DNA of 64,000 bases from Nitrospira_E sp052156535 (GTDB lineage: Bacteria; Nitrospirota; Nitrospiria; Nitrospirales; UBA8639). The stretch's first letter is position 1. Every line of letters starts with the position of its first letter. Below, in pieces: positions 53,734 through 61,830 of this stretch. Position numbers and translations under genes: made by a program. Below the pieces are notes generated by a model. It searched no databases. It had not been told where the DNA came from and saw nothing but the letters and a program-made list of their open reading frames with translations. The stretch is from assembly GCF_052156535.1 (NCBI RefSeq), contig NZ_JBQKUP010000026.1, positions 1 to 64,000 on the forward strand, given 5' to 3'.

Positions 53734-55098
53734 ATGTATCTAGCGTTTTACGGTCTAAAAAAAGAACCATTTCATACGACTCCTGACCCAAATTTCCTTT
53801 ATCTGAGCCCCAGCCATAAGGAAGCAATGGGGGCTATTATCTATGGAATTGAGAGAAGAAAAGGTTTTGTCGCTATTTATGGCGAAGTCGGCGTAGGAAA
53901 AACGACCATTATTCGTGCGTATCTTGAAAAGACGAGTGACCGAAAACAAAAAACAGTCTACATCCTTAATCCGGTTTTGTCATTTCACGGGCTTCTGACC
54001 GACATATTTCGAAGCCTTGACCTTGTTCCATCTCAGGATGATTCGGCGGAGATGGTCAATCAACTTCAGGAAGCATTGATTCAAGAATACCGGTCGGGCA
54101 GCACGGTAGTGCTGGTCATTGACGAAGCTCAAAATATGCCGGTTAAAACATTGGAGCAGTTACGGCTGCTCTCTAATCTGGAAACATCAACAGACAAGCT
54201 CATTCAAATTGTTTTAATCGGGCAGCCGGAATTAACAACATTACTGAATCATCCTACCTTGAAGTCCTTGAACCAGCGCATTGCCCTTCGTGCAACGATA
54301 CAGCCGTTGCAGCCCAAAGAGAGTCAAGCCTATATTGAACATCGGATTGCACTGTCTTCATCCACTGGTACGCCTTTATTTACGCAAGGAGCCATGAAAC
54401 TGATTATTCGCGAGGCTCAAGGCATTCCACGGAGAATTAATATTCTTTGCGATAACGCCCTGATCACTGGATATGGCAGGCAACAAAAACCCGTTTCTGT
54501 AAGCGAGGTGCGGGAAATCCTTGCTGACATGGAAGGTTCCCGTTCATCTTATCTTGTGAAGTGGGCGGTCGGTGTTGCCGTGGTCATACTTTTGGCAATC
54601 GGGGGTTTTTTATTAAGCCCGATATTCCTTCCTGGAAACGTGGGAGTATCCCAAATAGGCCTGAGCGAACGTGACAGCCAGAATGCGAGGGCGACCTCCT
54701 CTGAAAAAATGTCTCAGGAAAACATTGGTCAACTTGAAGAGCAGTCAATCCCTATGGCCTCATCTGTCTCTCAAATTGAAAGACCCATTCCTCATGCGGA
54801 TGAAGGGGGAGTGGATTCCGGTATGACGAAAAGATCCGTCGAAAAGGTAATAGAAACAACCAAGTCTGATGGTAAACTCAGGGATCACAGGGAAGTAGTT
54901 TTAAGGCCAAGCCAGGGTTCTCCAATTACCAGAGCGGTCAAAGAAGGGGATAATTTGAGTCAAATTGCCAATGAAGCCTATGGGTCCTCAAGCCGGCAAT
55001 ATGTGGAATGGCTCCGTCGGCATAACCCACAAATCAGCGATCCCGATATCATTCTTCCAGGTCAAAAAATTGTGTTACCTGAGTACGTGAAAGAATAA
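53734..55098 (+). CDS. GspA/ExeA-like AAA ATPase with membrane helix and C-terminal LysM
   Basis: 454 aa. Opens with FYGLKKEPFHTTPDPNFLYL, the pattern of ExeA and PEP-CTERM-locus ATPases. Walker A GEVGVGKTT is at residues 50-58, Walker B VVLVIDEAQNMP near 125, and arginine-finger-type NQRIALRA follows. A transmembrane helix spans about 273-294. Past a charged linker, a LysM domain (VKEGDNLSQIANEAYG to LPGQKIVLPE, about 402-450) would bind peptidoglycan. ExeA with its partner opens peptidoglycan for secretin assembly, so this protein may help the exporter cross the cell wall. Sits 17 bp after the Wzz gene, in the same operon. Confidence 0.9.
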   Translation: MYLAFYGLKKEPFHTTPDPNFLYLSPSHKEAMGAIIYGIERRKGFVAIYGEVGVGKTTIIRAYLEKTSDRKQKTVYILNPVLSFHGLLTDIFRSLDLVPSQDDSAEMVNQLQEALIQEYRSGSTVVLVIDEAQNMPVKTLEQLRLLSNLETSTDKLIQIVLIGQPELTTLLNHPTLKSLNQRIALRATIQPLQPKESQAYIEHRIALSSSTGTPLFTQGAMKLIIREAQGIPRRINILCDNALITGYGRQQKPVSVSEVREILADMEGSRSSYLVKWAVGVAVVILLAIGGFLLSPIFLPGNVGVSQIGLSERDSQNARATSSEKMSQENIGQLEEQSIPMASSVSQIERPIPHADEGGVDSGMTKRSVEKVIETTKSDGKLRDHREVVLRPSQGSPITRAVKEGDNLSQIANEAYGSSSRQYVEWLRRHNPQISDPDIILPGQKIVLPEYVKE

Positions 55099-55107
55099 GA
55101 CAACATT

Positions 55108-55884
55108 ATGAGTAAAATTTACGATGCTCTGCAGATTGCGTATGGAGAAAAGCTGGCTGCCGGCAATGAAACAAAAAAGGAGCCAATTGAAGTTCCTTCT
55201 GTGTCGATCCCGTCCCCTTCTTTATTACAAGTTAGAAATACCACGTCTTTCCCAAGACTTTATAACGAATCCGAATTGATGGTCATGGCACAAAATATTG
55301 CCGCACTACTTCCAAGTCCTGACAAAAACGTCATTCAGTTTATCGGGTCAAGAAGGGGAGAAGGCACCTCCACCCTTGTTCGGGAATTTGCTCTGGTTTC
55401 CTCTCAGCATAGCAATAAACCTGTTCTTCTTGTCGAAGCAGATCTCATGCAGCCTTGTCAGTATCAGGCATTCGGGATTGAGGCTAAAACTCCTTTGGAT
55501 CATGTATTAAAAGATGGGAAAGCGCTTGATGGTGTCGTTTCTCAGGTTGACCAATCGAATCTTTTTCTCGCGACATTATCTTCTAAAGTTCAGTCGGCTC
55601 TTACGACACGCACTTTTTACAACCCTACTGATATGTGGAAAATTGTTCGTGAACAGTTTTCCCTTATACTCATAGATTCTTCTCCGGCCAATGTCACCGC
55701 AGATAGCTTGGCGCTTTGTGAAACTGTTGATGGTATTGTGCTGGTGGTCGAGGCCGAACAAACCCGTTCGGCTGTCGCAAAAAAAGTCAGAGATCAGATT
55801 CTTATGCAGGAAGGAAATCTTCTTGGCATGGTATTTACGAAACGACATTTATACATCCCGGAATCTCTCTATAAATTTATTTAG
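55108..55884 (+). CDS. BY-kinase/CpsD-like P-loop protein with degenerate active site
   Basis: 258 aa. It has the fold and position of the tyrosine autokinase of PEP-CTERM-type loci, but key residues are changed. Walker A reads GSRRGEGTST (80-89), with Thr where the ATP-binding Lys should be. Walker A' reads LLVEADLMQP (Glu110 in place of the first Asp, Asp112 kept). Walker B LILIDSSP (Asp190) is kept. The usual C-terminal tyrosine cluster is reduced to one Tyr (ESLYKFI). It probably still binds the Wzz protein but may be a pseudokinase. It is the last gene of the module; T-rich DNA follows. Confidence 0.82.
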   Translation: MSKIYDALQIAYGEKLAAGNETKKEPIEVPSVSIPSPSLLQVRNTTSFPRLYNESELMVMAQNIAALLPSPDKNVIQFIGSRRGEGTSTLVREFALVSSQHSNKPVLLVEADLMQPCQYQAFGIEAKTPLDHVLKDGKALDGVVSQVDQSNLFLATLSSKVQSALTTRTFYNPTDMWKIVREQFSLILIDSSPANVTADSLALCETVDGIVLVVEAEQTRSAVAKKVRDQILMQEGNLLGMVFTKRHLYIPESLYKFI

Positions 55885-56107
55885 ATTTTTCTTTTTTCTA
55901 ATTCTGCTTTTTTCTCCTCAATTGTGTGATGACCTATTTCTACCTCCATTATTTCCTTTGAGAAACACATCCTCAGTACTTTCCTATTCGGACGTCTTCC
56001 CTTTCCAACCTTTCAAATTTCCGTCATTGGTCTTGGAATGCCTTCCCAATTATAAAATGATCATGTTGGAATAGGTGCCACTTTATTGAAATTACCGAAC
56101 CTATCTT

Positions 56108-56515
56108 TTAGGGGGCAGAAGACAGAAACACATCACGCCGTAGGAAAATGTAACATCCAAAGATCAGGCTGACTAGATTCATGGTTGTCCGGGTGGAATG
56201 GAATCCTTCGATTACTTGGGTCGTCAACTCACTGAGGCAGCCGAGACCAAGATAGAGTAAGTAACCCCAGAATGCCCATAAGGTTTTTTTTAAAAAACCA
56301 TATCCCAATACCCAATGGACAAACTGGTGTTGGTATTTCACCAATTCTCCTGCCCATCCGCTGAATGTAGTTCCGAAAACCTTGAGTGCATAGTGAGGGT
56401 AGCTTGCTATCCACACTAAATCCAAGGTGCCTGCCAGGAGTAAAAGCATCCCAAGCATTTGGATATCCCGTCCCTGGCTCAGGAAAGATCGGAACGGATG
56501 GTTCTGAACAATCAT
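56108..56515 (-). CDS. Small membrane protein of unknown function
   Basis: About 135 aa with three to four hydrophobic helices (MLGMLLLLAGTLDLVWIASY, WAFWGYLLYLGLG, MNLVSLIFGCYIFL). I do not recognise the family. The start is ATG 56515 or TTG 56521; both are poorly spaced to a GGAG. It is convergent with the kinase-like gene of the polysaccharide locus and lies downstream of the peroxidase gene on the same strand. Hydrophobic spacing and good length support a real gene, but no other evidence does. Confidence 0.55.
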   Translation of the reverse strand: MIVQNHPFRSFLSQGRDIQMLGMLLLLAGTLDLVWIASYPHYALKVFGTTFSGWAGELVKYQHQFVHWVLGYGFLKKTLWAFWGYLLYLGLGCLSELTTQVIEGFHSTRTTMNLVSLIFGCYIFLRRDVFLSSAP

Positions 56516-56633
56516 CTCCAAAAAATAAGTTCAACGGAGGGAGCGTTCTCACATATGGGAATACACTTTTTTTTAGCAATAAATGAATGATTGGTTCTTT
56601 GAGTAGCAATAATATTAAGAAACGATCTTAGAT

Positions 56634-57308
56634 TTAGGAAGATTGTAAGGTGTTTTCTATATCCTTCACGATTTCTGACGACAGTGGCTTCTGTCTAGGA
56701 TCATACCGGGCAATGACAGTTCCTTTTCGGTTGATAAGGAATTTTTGAAAATTCCATGTGATCTCACCTTTAAAGTTGGTGTCTTCGGTGAGATAGCGAT
56801 AGAGGGGATGCTTCTGTTCTCCAATCACCGTGATCTTACTAAACAAGGGGAATTCCAAAGAATACTTGGTATAGCAAAATTCGGCGATTTCTTTGTTGTC
56901 TCCAGGTTCCTGTTTGCCAAAGTCATTTGCGGGAAAGGCTAGAATCGTAAATCCCTGATCACGGTATCGTTCATATAATGTTTGCAGTCCGGCATATTGC
57001 GGCGTATTCCCACAAAAGCTTGCCGTATTTACGATCATAATGACCTGTCCTTTGAACTCGTTGAGAGAGCGTGGTTTATTCTCAATATCTTCCATGGTGA
57101 AGTCGTAAATCTGTGAAGCCGTCTTATCCTTTGTGATATCAATTTTTGACGGTTGTTGGTCTGAAGGGCTGACTTGAGGGGGAGGTTCATTCGCAACGGC
57201 TTCTCCTATTGAGGTGGTATAGTCTTGGCCACATCCGCCAAAGGCTATCAGGCCACTCAAGCTGGCTAATAGTGCATAACGCGGAGCAAATGGATTGGAG
57301 TATGGCAT
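56634..57308 (-). CDS. Glutathione peroxidase-family lipoprotein
   Basis: 224 aa. Lipoprotein signal peptide with lipobox IAFGGC (Cys26), a 40-residue linker, then a thiol peroxidase of the GPx family. NTASFCGNTPQYAGLQ carries the peroxidatic Cys99; FPANDFGKQEPG has the Gln and ITWNFQKFLI the Trp-Asn of the catalytic tetrad. Reduces peroxides in the periplasm, most likely with thioredoxin-type donors. GAGGAGG six bases before ATG 57308 fixes the start; a TTG 15 bases upstream overlaps that site. A thioredoxin gene lies upstream on the same strand. Confidence 0.92.
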   Translation of the reverse strand: MPYSNPFAPRYALLASLSGLIAFGGCGQDYTTSIGEAVANEPPPQVSPSDQQPSKIDITKDKTASQIYDFTMEDIENKPRSLNEFKGQVIMIVNTASFCGNTPQYAGLQTLYERYRDQGFTILAFPANDFGKQEPGDNKEIAEFCYTKYSLEFPLFSKITVIGEQKHPLYRYLTEDTNFKGEITWNFQKFLINRKGTVIARYDPRQKPLSSEIVKDIENTLQSS

Positions 57309-57747
57309 GTTAGACCTCCTCAAATGATCGACAATCAGACCTTTTCTGATTTCAGTGTAATCCTCAATTTCAGGTCAAGGCAATTGGCCTGGATAAAAAT
57401 GTCAACAATGTCACCTTGTGTTCGGATTTTTCCTAATAAACACACACAGGGTTCGAGGGAAAGCCGAAGACATCGGTGTTTGAAAATATAATCGGAGAAT
57501 TCATGAACCAACGTTTCTCTATAGTTCAATGCATTTTGATCATCATATCGTTTTTAGTCCTTTCGGCTGAAAGGAAAAGGATGAAACCTTAGACAATATG
57601 CCGTGAGGAGAGGCTATGAAATAGGGTAGAGGCATGCAAGGTGAAGGAAGGAAACATCATAGTCATGAGCCAGGAAAGCCAATGCAAGTGCGAAGCCTTT
57701 TTGATGTACGTTGTTTTGTAAGAATCCGTAAAGATTTCCATTAATTT
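57309..57747. other. Non-coding stretch
   Basis: About 440 bp between the thioredoxin and peroxidase genes. A 64-codon minus-strand frame at 57335-57529 has no ribosome site and is not accepted. No repeat or RNA recognised; it should contain the promoter of the peroxidase gene. Confidence 0.5.
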
Positions 57748-58083
57748 TTAGCACGGGTGGGGATCTTCAAGCCAAGGAAAGATTTGCTCGAGGATCAGGT
57801 CCTTCTTGCCGATTCCACCAATGAATTGCTTGAATTCCCCATTCACAAATAGGGCTAAGGTGGGAAGAGATTGAATCTCTAATTCGCCGGGAATGAGGAA
57901 ATTCTCCTGCACGTTCATTGCGACAATGAGAAGGCGTTTCCCAAACTCTTCCTGGATGTGCTCCAATTCTTTGGACAGAGCTCGACAATGTCCACAGCCT
58001 GGTTGCCAAAATTCCACCAAAACCGGCACGGTCGACCTTTCGATTATCCCATCAAATTCGCGGTCTTCAATGTTTGCAATCAT
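57748..58083 (-). CDS. Thioredoxin-fold protein with a CGHC site
   Basis: 111 aa, single thioredoxin domain without signal peptide, so cytoplasmic. LVEFWQPGCGHCRAL has the redox pair Cys30/Cys33; the dipeptide between them is Gly-His, as in protein disulphide isomerases, not the Gly-Pro of classical thioredoxin. This raises the redox potential in known cases. The cis-proline is kept in SLPTLALFVNGE. ATG 58083 is preferred over TTG 58092. An inverted-repeat element begins 54 bp upstream. Confidence 0.9.
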   Translation of the reverse strand: MIANIEDREFDGIIERSTVPVLVEFWQPGCGHCRALSKELEHIQEEFGKRLLIVAMNVQENFLIPGELEIQSLPTLALFVNGEFKQFIGGIGKKDLILEQIFPWLEDPHPC

Positions 58084-58136
58084 CTCATTCAATTATGCTG
58101 ATTCTTGAGCCTGATAAAATAGGAATGCTTAAATCT

Positions 58137-58296
58137 AAAAACGGCAGTTGGCCATCTCGAAACCCTTCGACTGCCGCGGAAGCCGCAGCGCTCAGGGGGA
58201 ACGGATTCTCACCTAACGGGTGACCACTTCGATACCCCGTTCGTGCTGAGGCACTCGAAGCATGAACGGGCTAGCAGCCCTGTAACTGCCGTTTTT
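58137..58296. repeat. 160-bp element with perfect 13-bp terminal inverted repeats
   Basis: AAAAACGGCAGTT (58137-58149) and AACTGCCGTTTTT (58284-58296) are exact reverse complements. Inside are further palindromes (CCCGTTC / GAACGGG around 58236-58270) and the strings CCCTTCGACTGCC and CTCAGGGGGAACGG, typical of REP/BIME-type or MITE-like repeats. It lies between the thioredoxin gene and a hypothetical gene; the right repeat supplies the stop codon of that gene (TAA, 58295-58297), so the insertion may have truncated it. Confidence 0.8.
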
Positions 58297-58651
58297 ATGT
58301 TAAAGCATGCGTCGCCCCGGCAATAGGGTGACGATATTCCGTGACAATTGGTTTACGACAATCCGGGAAGCTGATGAGGGAACTCACCTTGTCCAACGAT
58401 TGTCCCATGACAGGAGGAGAAATCCAATGAAGCTCCCCAATCATACGCTTCAGGGATTGGGTGGCTTCAAAGCCTAGACCGCCTCTTGGAATGTTTTGTT
58501 GGAAACCGCTTCCGAATCGATACACAAACCTTCCACTACCCGGTGCTTCCAAATGACCAACCCGCAATCCCATTTTGCTTACTTGAACGGCGGCCACTTG
58601 ACCTGCCGGATGTCTGCCGATACATAAAAAGGCAGCTTCTTTGGTAATCAT
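58295..58651 (-). CDS. Hypothetical protein, possibly truncated
   Basis: 118 aa, not recognised. Basic, with no signal peptide or membrane helix. It starts 46 bp after the ABC transporter gene on the same strand. Its stop codon falls at the boundary of the inverted-repeat element, so the original C-terminus may have been longer. A weak ribosome site precedes ATG 58651. It could also be a chance frame. Confidence 0.4.
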   Translation of the reverse strand: MITKEAAFLCIGRHPAGQVAAVQVSKMGLRVGHLEAPGSGRFVYRFGSGFQQNIPRGGLGFEATQSLKRMIGELHWISPPVMGQSLDKVSSLISFPDCRKPIVTEYRHPIAGATHALT

Positions 58652-58697
58652 CTGCCTGAACGATTTGGATTAATTAAGATTTCCTAAGAACCACCTT

Positions 58698-60365
58698 TTA
58701 TTCCAATACAATACTGTGCTGCACAAATTTTTTAATATTGGAATCGGTTGTAACGATAACAATTGTCCAAGGATATTTCGTGTCGCAAATCGCGTTCATA
58801 ATGGACTCTCTCCGGGAAGAAAAAATTTCATGAAGACCCCCATCGATAATAACCAGTTTCGGACGGGCGATCAGGGCACGGGCCAATAAAATTTGAATCG
58901 TTTGACTTGGAGAAAAGTTTTTTCCGCCGTATTGAACCATACCTTGTAATCCGTCAGGAATGTGTTCGATTTCCTCCTGTAAGCCCACCAAATCCAGAAC
59001 CCACAACAAATCTTCTGTGGCCAGATTTTTTCGTCTCAGGGTGATGTTTTCCATCAGGGTGGATTCAAAGAGGGTCATATGTCGGCTCAGGACGAGCCCG
59101 CGGGTTTCATTGACGTCGTCGGGGTGGAGATCCCGGACATTGATGCCATTGTACCGGATGGATCCTTGCGGTGGATGATCCAATCTGGCCAGCAGTCTGG
59201 ACACCGTCAGCCGTTGGGACTCCGTGACACAGACGATGGCCCATTTTTCACTCGGGGCAAGGTTCATGTTGAGTTCCAGCGTAGGTGGCCATGGCGGGGG
59301 CAGGCCCCGTACATGGGAGATGGAAAGTGCCAATCCTTGTGGAGAGCCGGTGGCCGGCAGTTGGACAAATTGAGTTGTCGGTCTTTGATCCTTGGGGAGA
59401 GAAAAAATATGATGAATTTCGGTCAAGGCAGTTAAAAAATAAAAGATGACATACGTGCGTTTGATCACCGATTCCAGATTTAACAGGAGGGTGGCAATAA
59501 TGACTTCCGCAGCGACGAGTTGACCGAGCGTCAGTTGCCCCTGGCTCATCAACCAGCCTGCTGTGCCCAACAGGCCGGTGTGCAGAATCACCTGAAGGAG
59601 CAGGGATCCGATGTATTGTCGAACAAGAATGCGAAAACGCGATTGTCGTGTACTGACATACGTGTGGGCCAGGGAATCGGCTTTTTGCAGAATAAGTTCG
59701 CGGCTCAGGCTGGATTTAAAATGGCTGAGGTTGTCGGCAATCTCCTGAAACCAATGGTAGGTGTCATATTTTGCCTCGGACATGTGTAGGGTAGCCTGGA
59801 GTCCTCCGTGCCCCAATATGCCAATGAAGCCTACCGCAAGCAAGAGGAGAAGATCAAAGAAAAGAAAATACGGGTGATACAAGGCGAGCAAGGTTATGCC
59901 GATGACTCCTCCGACTGCCACATTGGTCAGATCCACCAATAACGCGGCAACGGCTCGCTGCATAAAGATAATTTCAAAAAACCGGCTGGCGTATTCACTC
60001 CGAAATTGGGTTTCCTGAATCGATGGAAAGGTTCGCGCAAAGGCCAGAGTGAACCGGACAAAGATACGGCGTTAAAGGAGATCCGTGGCGAAAAATTGAA
60101 GGGTTTTGAAAATCCCGACAAATACAAGAATGCCGGCCATGATACTGACTAGGGTGACCACCATGATCGGTTGAATGGCGAAGGCGAAGGTATTCACCAG
60201 CTCTTGGACCGTGAGGGGAATAATCAGGGAAAAGAGGCCCACGGCCAAGGCATACATGATGATCGTGAGCAGGATCTGGCGTTCCTGCCTGAAAAAGGTC
60301 GCCACATGTTGAAGCACCTCCTGGTTCATGGATCGTTCGGAAGGGGGAGGGGAGCCATTGTGCAT
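58698..60365 (-). pseudogene. Type I secretion ABC transporter, interrupted by TAA
   Basis: 556 codons in one frame, from ATG 60365 (ribosome site AAGGA) to 58698, with a single TAA at 60074-60072 after FKTLQFFATDLL. Past the stop the frame continues sensibly (RRIFVRFTLAFARTFPS) through the membrane domain and the ATPase domain. No N-terminal C39 peptidase. The ATPase is degenerate: Walker A reads VTESQRLTVS (no GxGKS), the signature NFSPSQ replaces LSGGQ, Walker B LVIIDGG lacks the catalytic Glu, and the H-loop His is absent. An internal restart at ATG 59963 would make a 421-aa protein lacking the first helices. Confidence 0.85.
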
Positions 60366-60381
60366 CGCGTCCTTGACGTCC

Positions 60382-61830
60382 TCAGGTAACAGGTTGCGTC
60401 CATTCGCCGATAGCCCATGAGTAAAAAGCTTTGGCTTGTTGATATTCAGCCTGTGCCTGAATGTGAATGATTTGGGCTTCGATCACATTGCGTTCCCGAA
60501 GATTGACAAACAGTAAATTCGTGGCACCCATTTGAATGCGGTTTCGTTCACCCTTAACCAGGGAACGGGCATAGGCAAGGGATTGAAATGCCGCCTCTAT
60601 GCGCTCTTTCGCCCGATCCAGGGCCGAGCGGGCGTTTTCGATATCCAGGGCCACCTGCTGCACCCGATACCGAGGCAGCCAGACTAATCGTTCAGCCTTG
60701 GCCTCTAATTGAAGCTTTTGGCCGGTGGCGTCCTGTTGAAGAAATGGAAAACTCAATTGCACGCCAAATCGGTACCCCAGACCCAGCACAAACTCTACGG
60801 GTTTGCGTGTGGGTTCGGCTTCCGCACGAAGATCGGGGAGCAAGTTGTTTTTGGCCACGCCAAGATCAATGTTGTTACGTGCGGCTTCAAGGGACACTTG
60901 AAGGATTTCGGGTCGGCGCTGTTGGGCCAGCTCGGTCTCGGGATCTCCTCCTGTCTGCTGGCTTGACGCATTGAACGCCGGGAATTCAGGGATCGAATAC
61001 CGATCGAAGGAGAGAAGGGCATTATCGTTCCAGGTAAACAGGGACAGTTTGAATTGTTCCTGTTCGGCTTCCCGTTTGGACTTAATGAGGTTTTCCAATC
61101 GACGTTAGACCTCCTGGTGGGCTTCAGTGACGTCAAATTCCGCGACCGCCCCTGCTGCAGCCTGACGGGTGAGTTGCTGCAGACGGGCCTTGGCCACGTC
61201 TAAGGCTTCCTGCTGCAGTACCACAATCTTCCCTGACCCGACCCATTTCCAAAATTGCGTAGCCGCACCCAAATACAGGTCCTGACGTGTTTGTTGAATG
61301 TTCAGGGTCGCTTCCTGTTCGGCGAGTTTGGATTTTTCCAATTCGCCCCGTTCGGGGTTGGTACCCAAGCCTCGAAGGAGAGGCAAAACGATACCGAGGA
61401 GAGGTTGATTCGTGCGTTGAACTCCAAGGTCGGCCACATCTACGTCTCCGATACCGGTGCGCCAGCCTGCAAACCCTTAAATTCCCCAGGGATGGCGGGC
61501 CTGGATCAGCGTGTCGTTAAACCCCACACTCTTGGTCTGCCCGTCTTTCACGAGCCGTTCCAATTCCCAATCATTGACCAAGGTCGGTTCAAATGCTCCC
61601 ATGGCTTTTAATAATTTGCCTTGCGCTTCCAGTTTTTCCGTCCGGCTTCCATGCAAAAGAGGATGTTGGGTTTCCACGAGGGTGAGCACAGTTTCCAGAT
61701 GTAGCGATCGGGATTGCTGGTTTGGGGTAGGAGTGACGTCCGGTCCTGAAGCAGCCCGGAGAAGAGGCGGAAGCAGATTTTCCGGGTCTTCCGGCCTTGG
61801 GCAGAATGGACTGTGGCAAAGCTTTGCCAT
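60382..61830 (-). pseudogene. TolC-family outer-membrane protein, interrupted by two TAA codons
   Basis: 483 codons in one frame with TAA at 61479-61477 (after ARHPWGI) and at 61107-61105 (after VTEAHQEV). Between and after them the TolC features are intact: LHLETVLTLVETQHPLL near the start, GKLLKAMGAFEPTLV, the long helical EATLNIQQTRQDLYLGAATQ, the second half-repeat RPEILQVSLEAARNNIDLG and the ending AKAFYSWAIGEW. No frameshift is needed. The N-terminus has no signal peptide and overlaps the hlyD frame by about 240 bp, so the 5' end is probably damaged as well. The ABC gene follows 16 bp downstream. Confidence 0.85.

Noticed and set aside
57335..57529. 64-codon minus-strand frame between thioredoxin and peroxidase genes
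   Set aside because: No ribosome site and no recognisable family; it overlaps the expected promoter of the peroxidase gene.
60072..61479. Reassigned stop codon (TAA as sense)
   Set aside because: TAA is the ordinary final stop of other genes here, for example rfbG (7834-7836), the wzm gene (18583-18585) and the beta-propeller gene (15610-15612).
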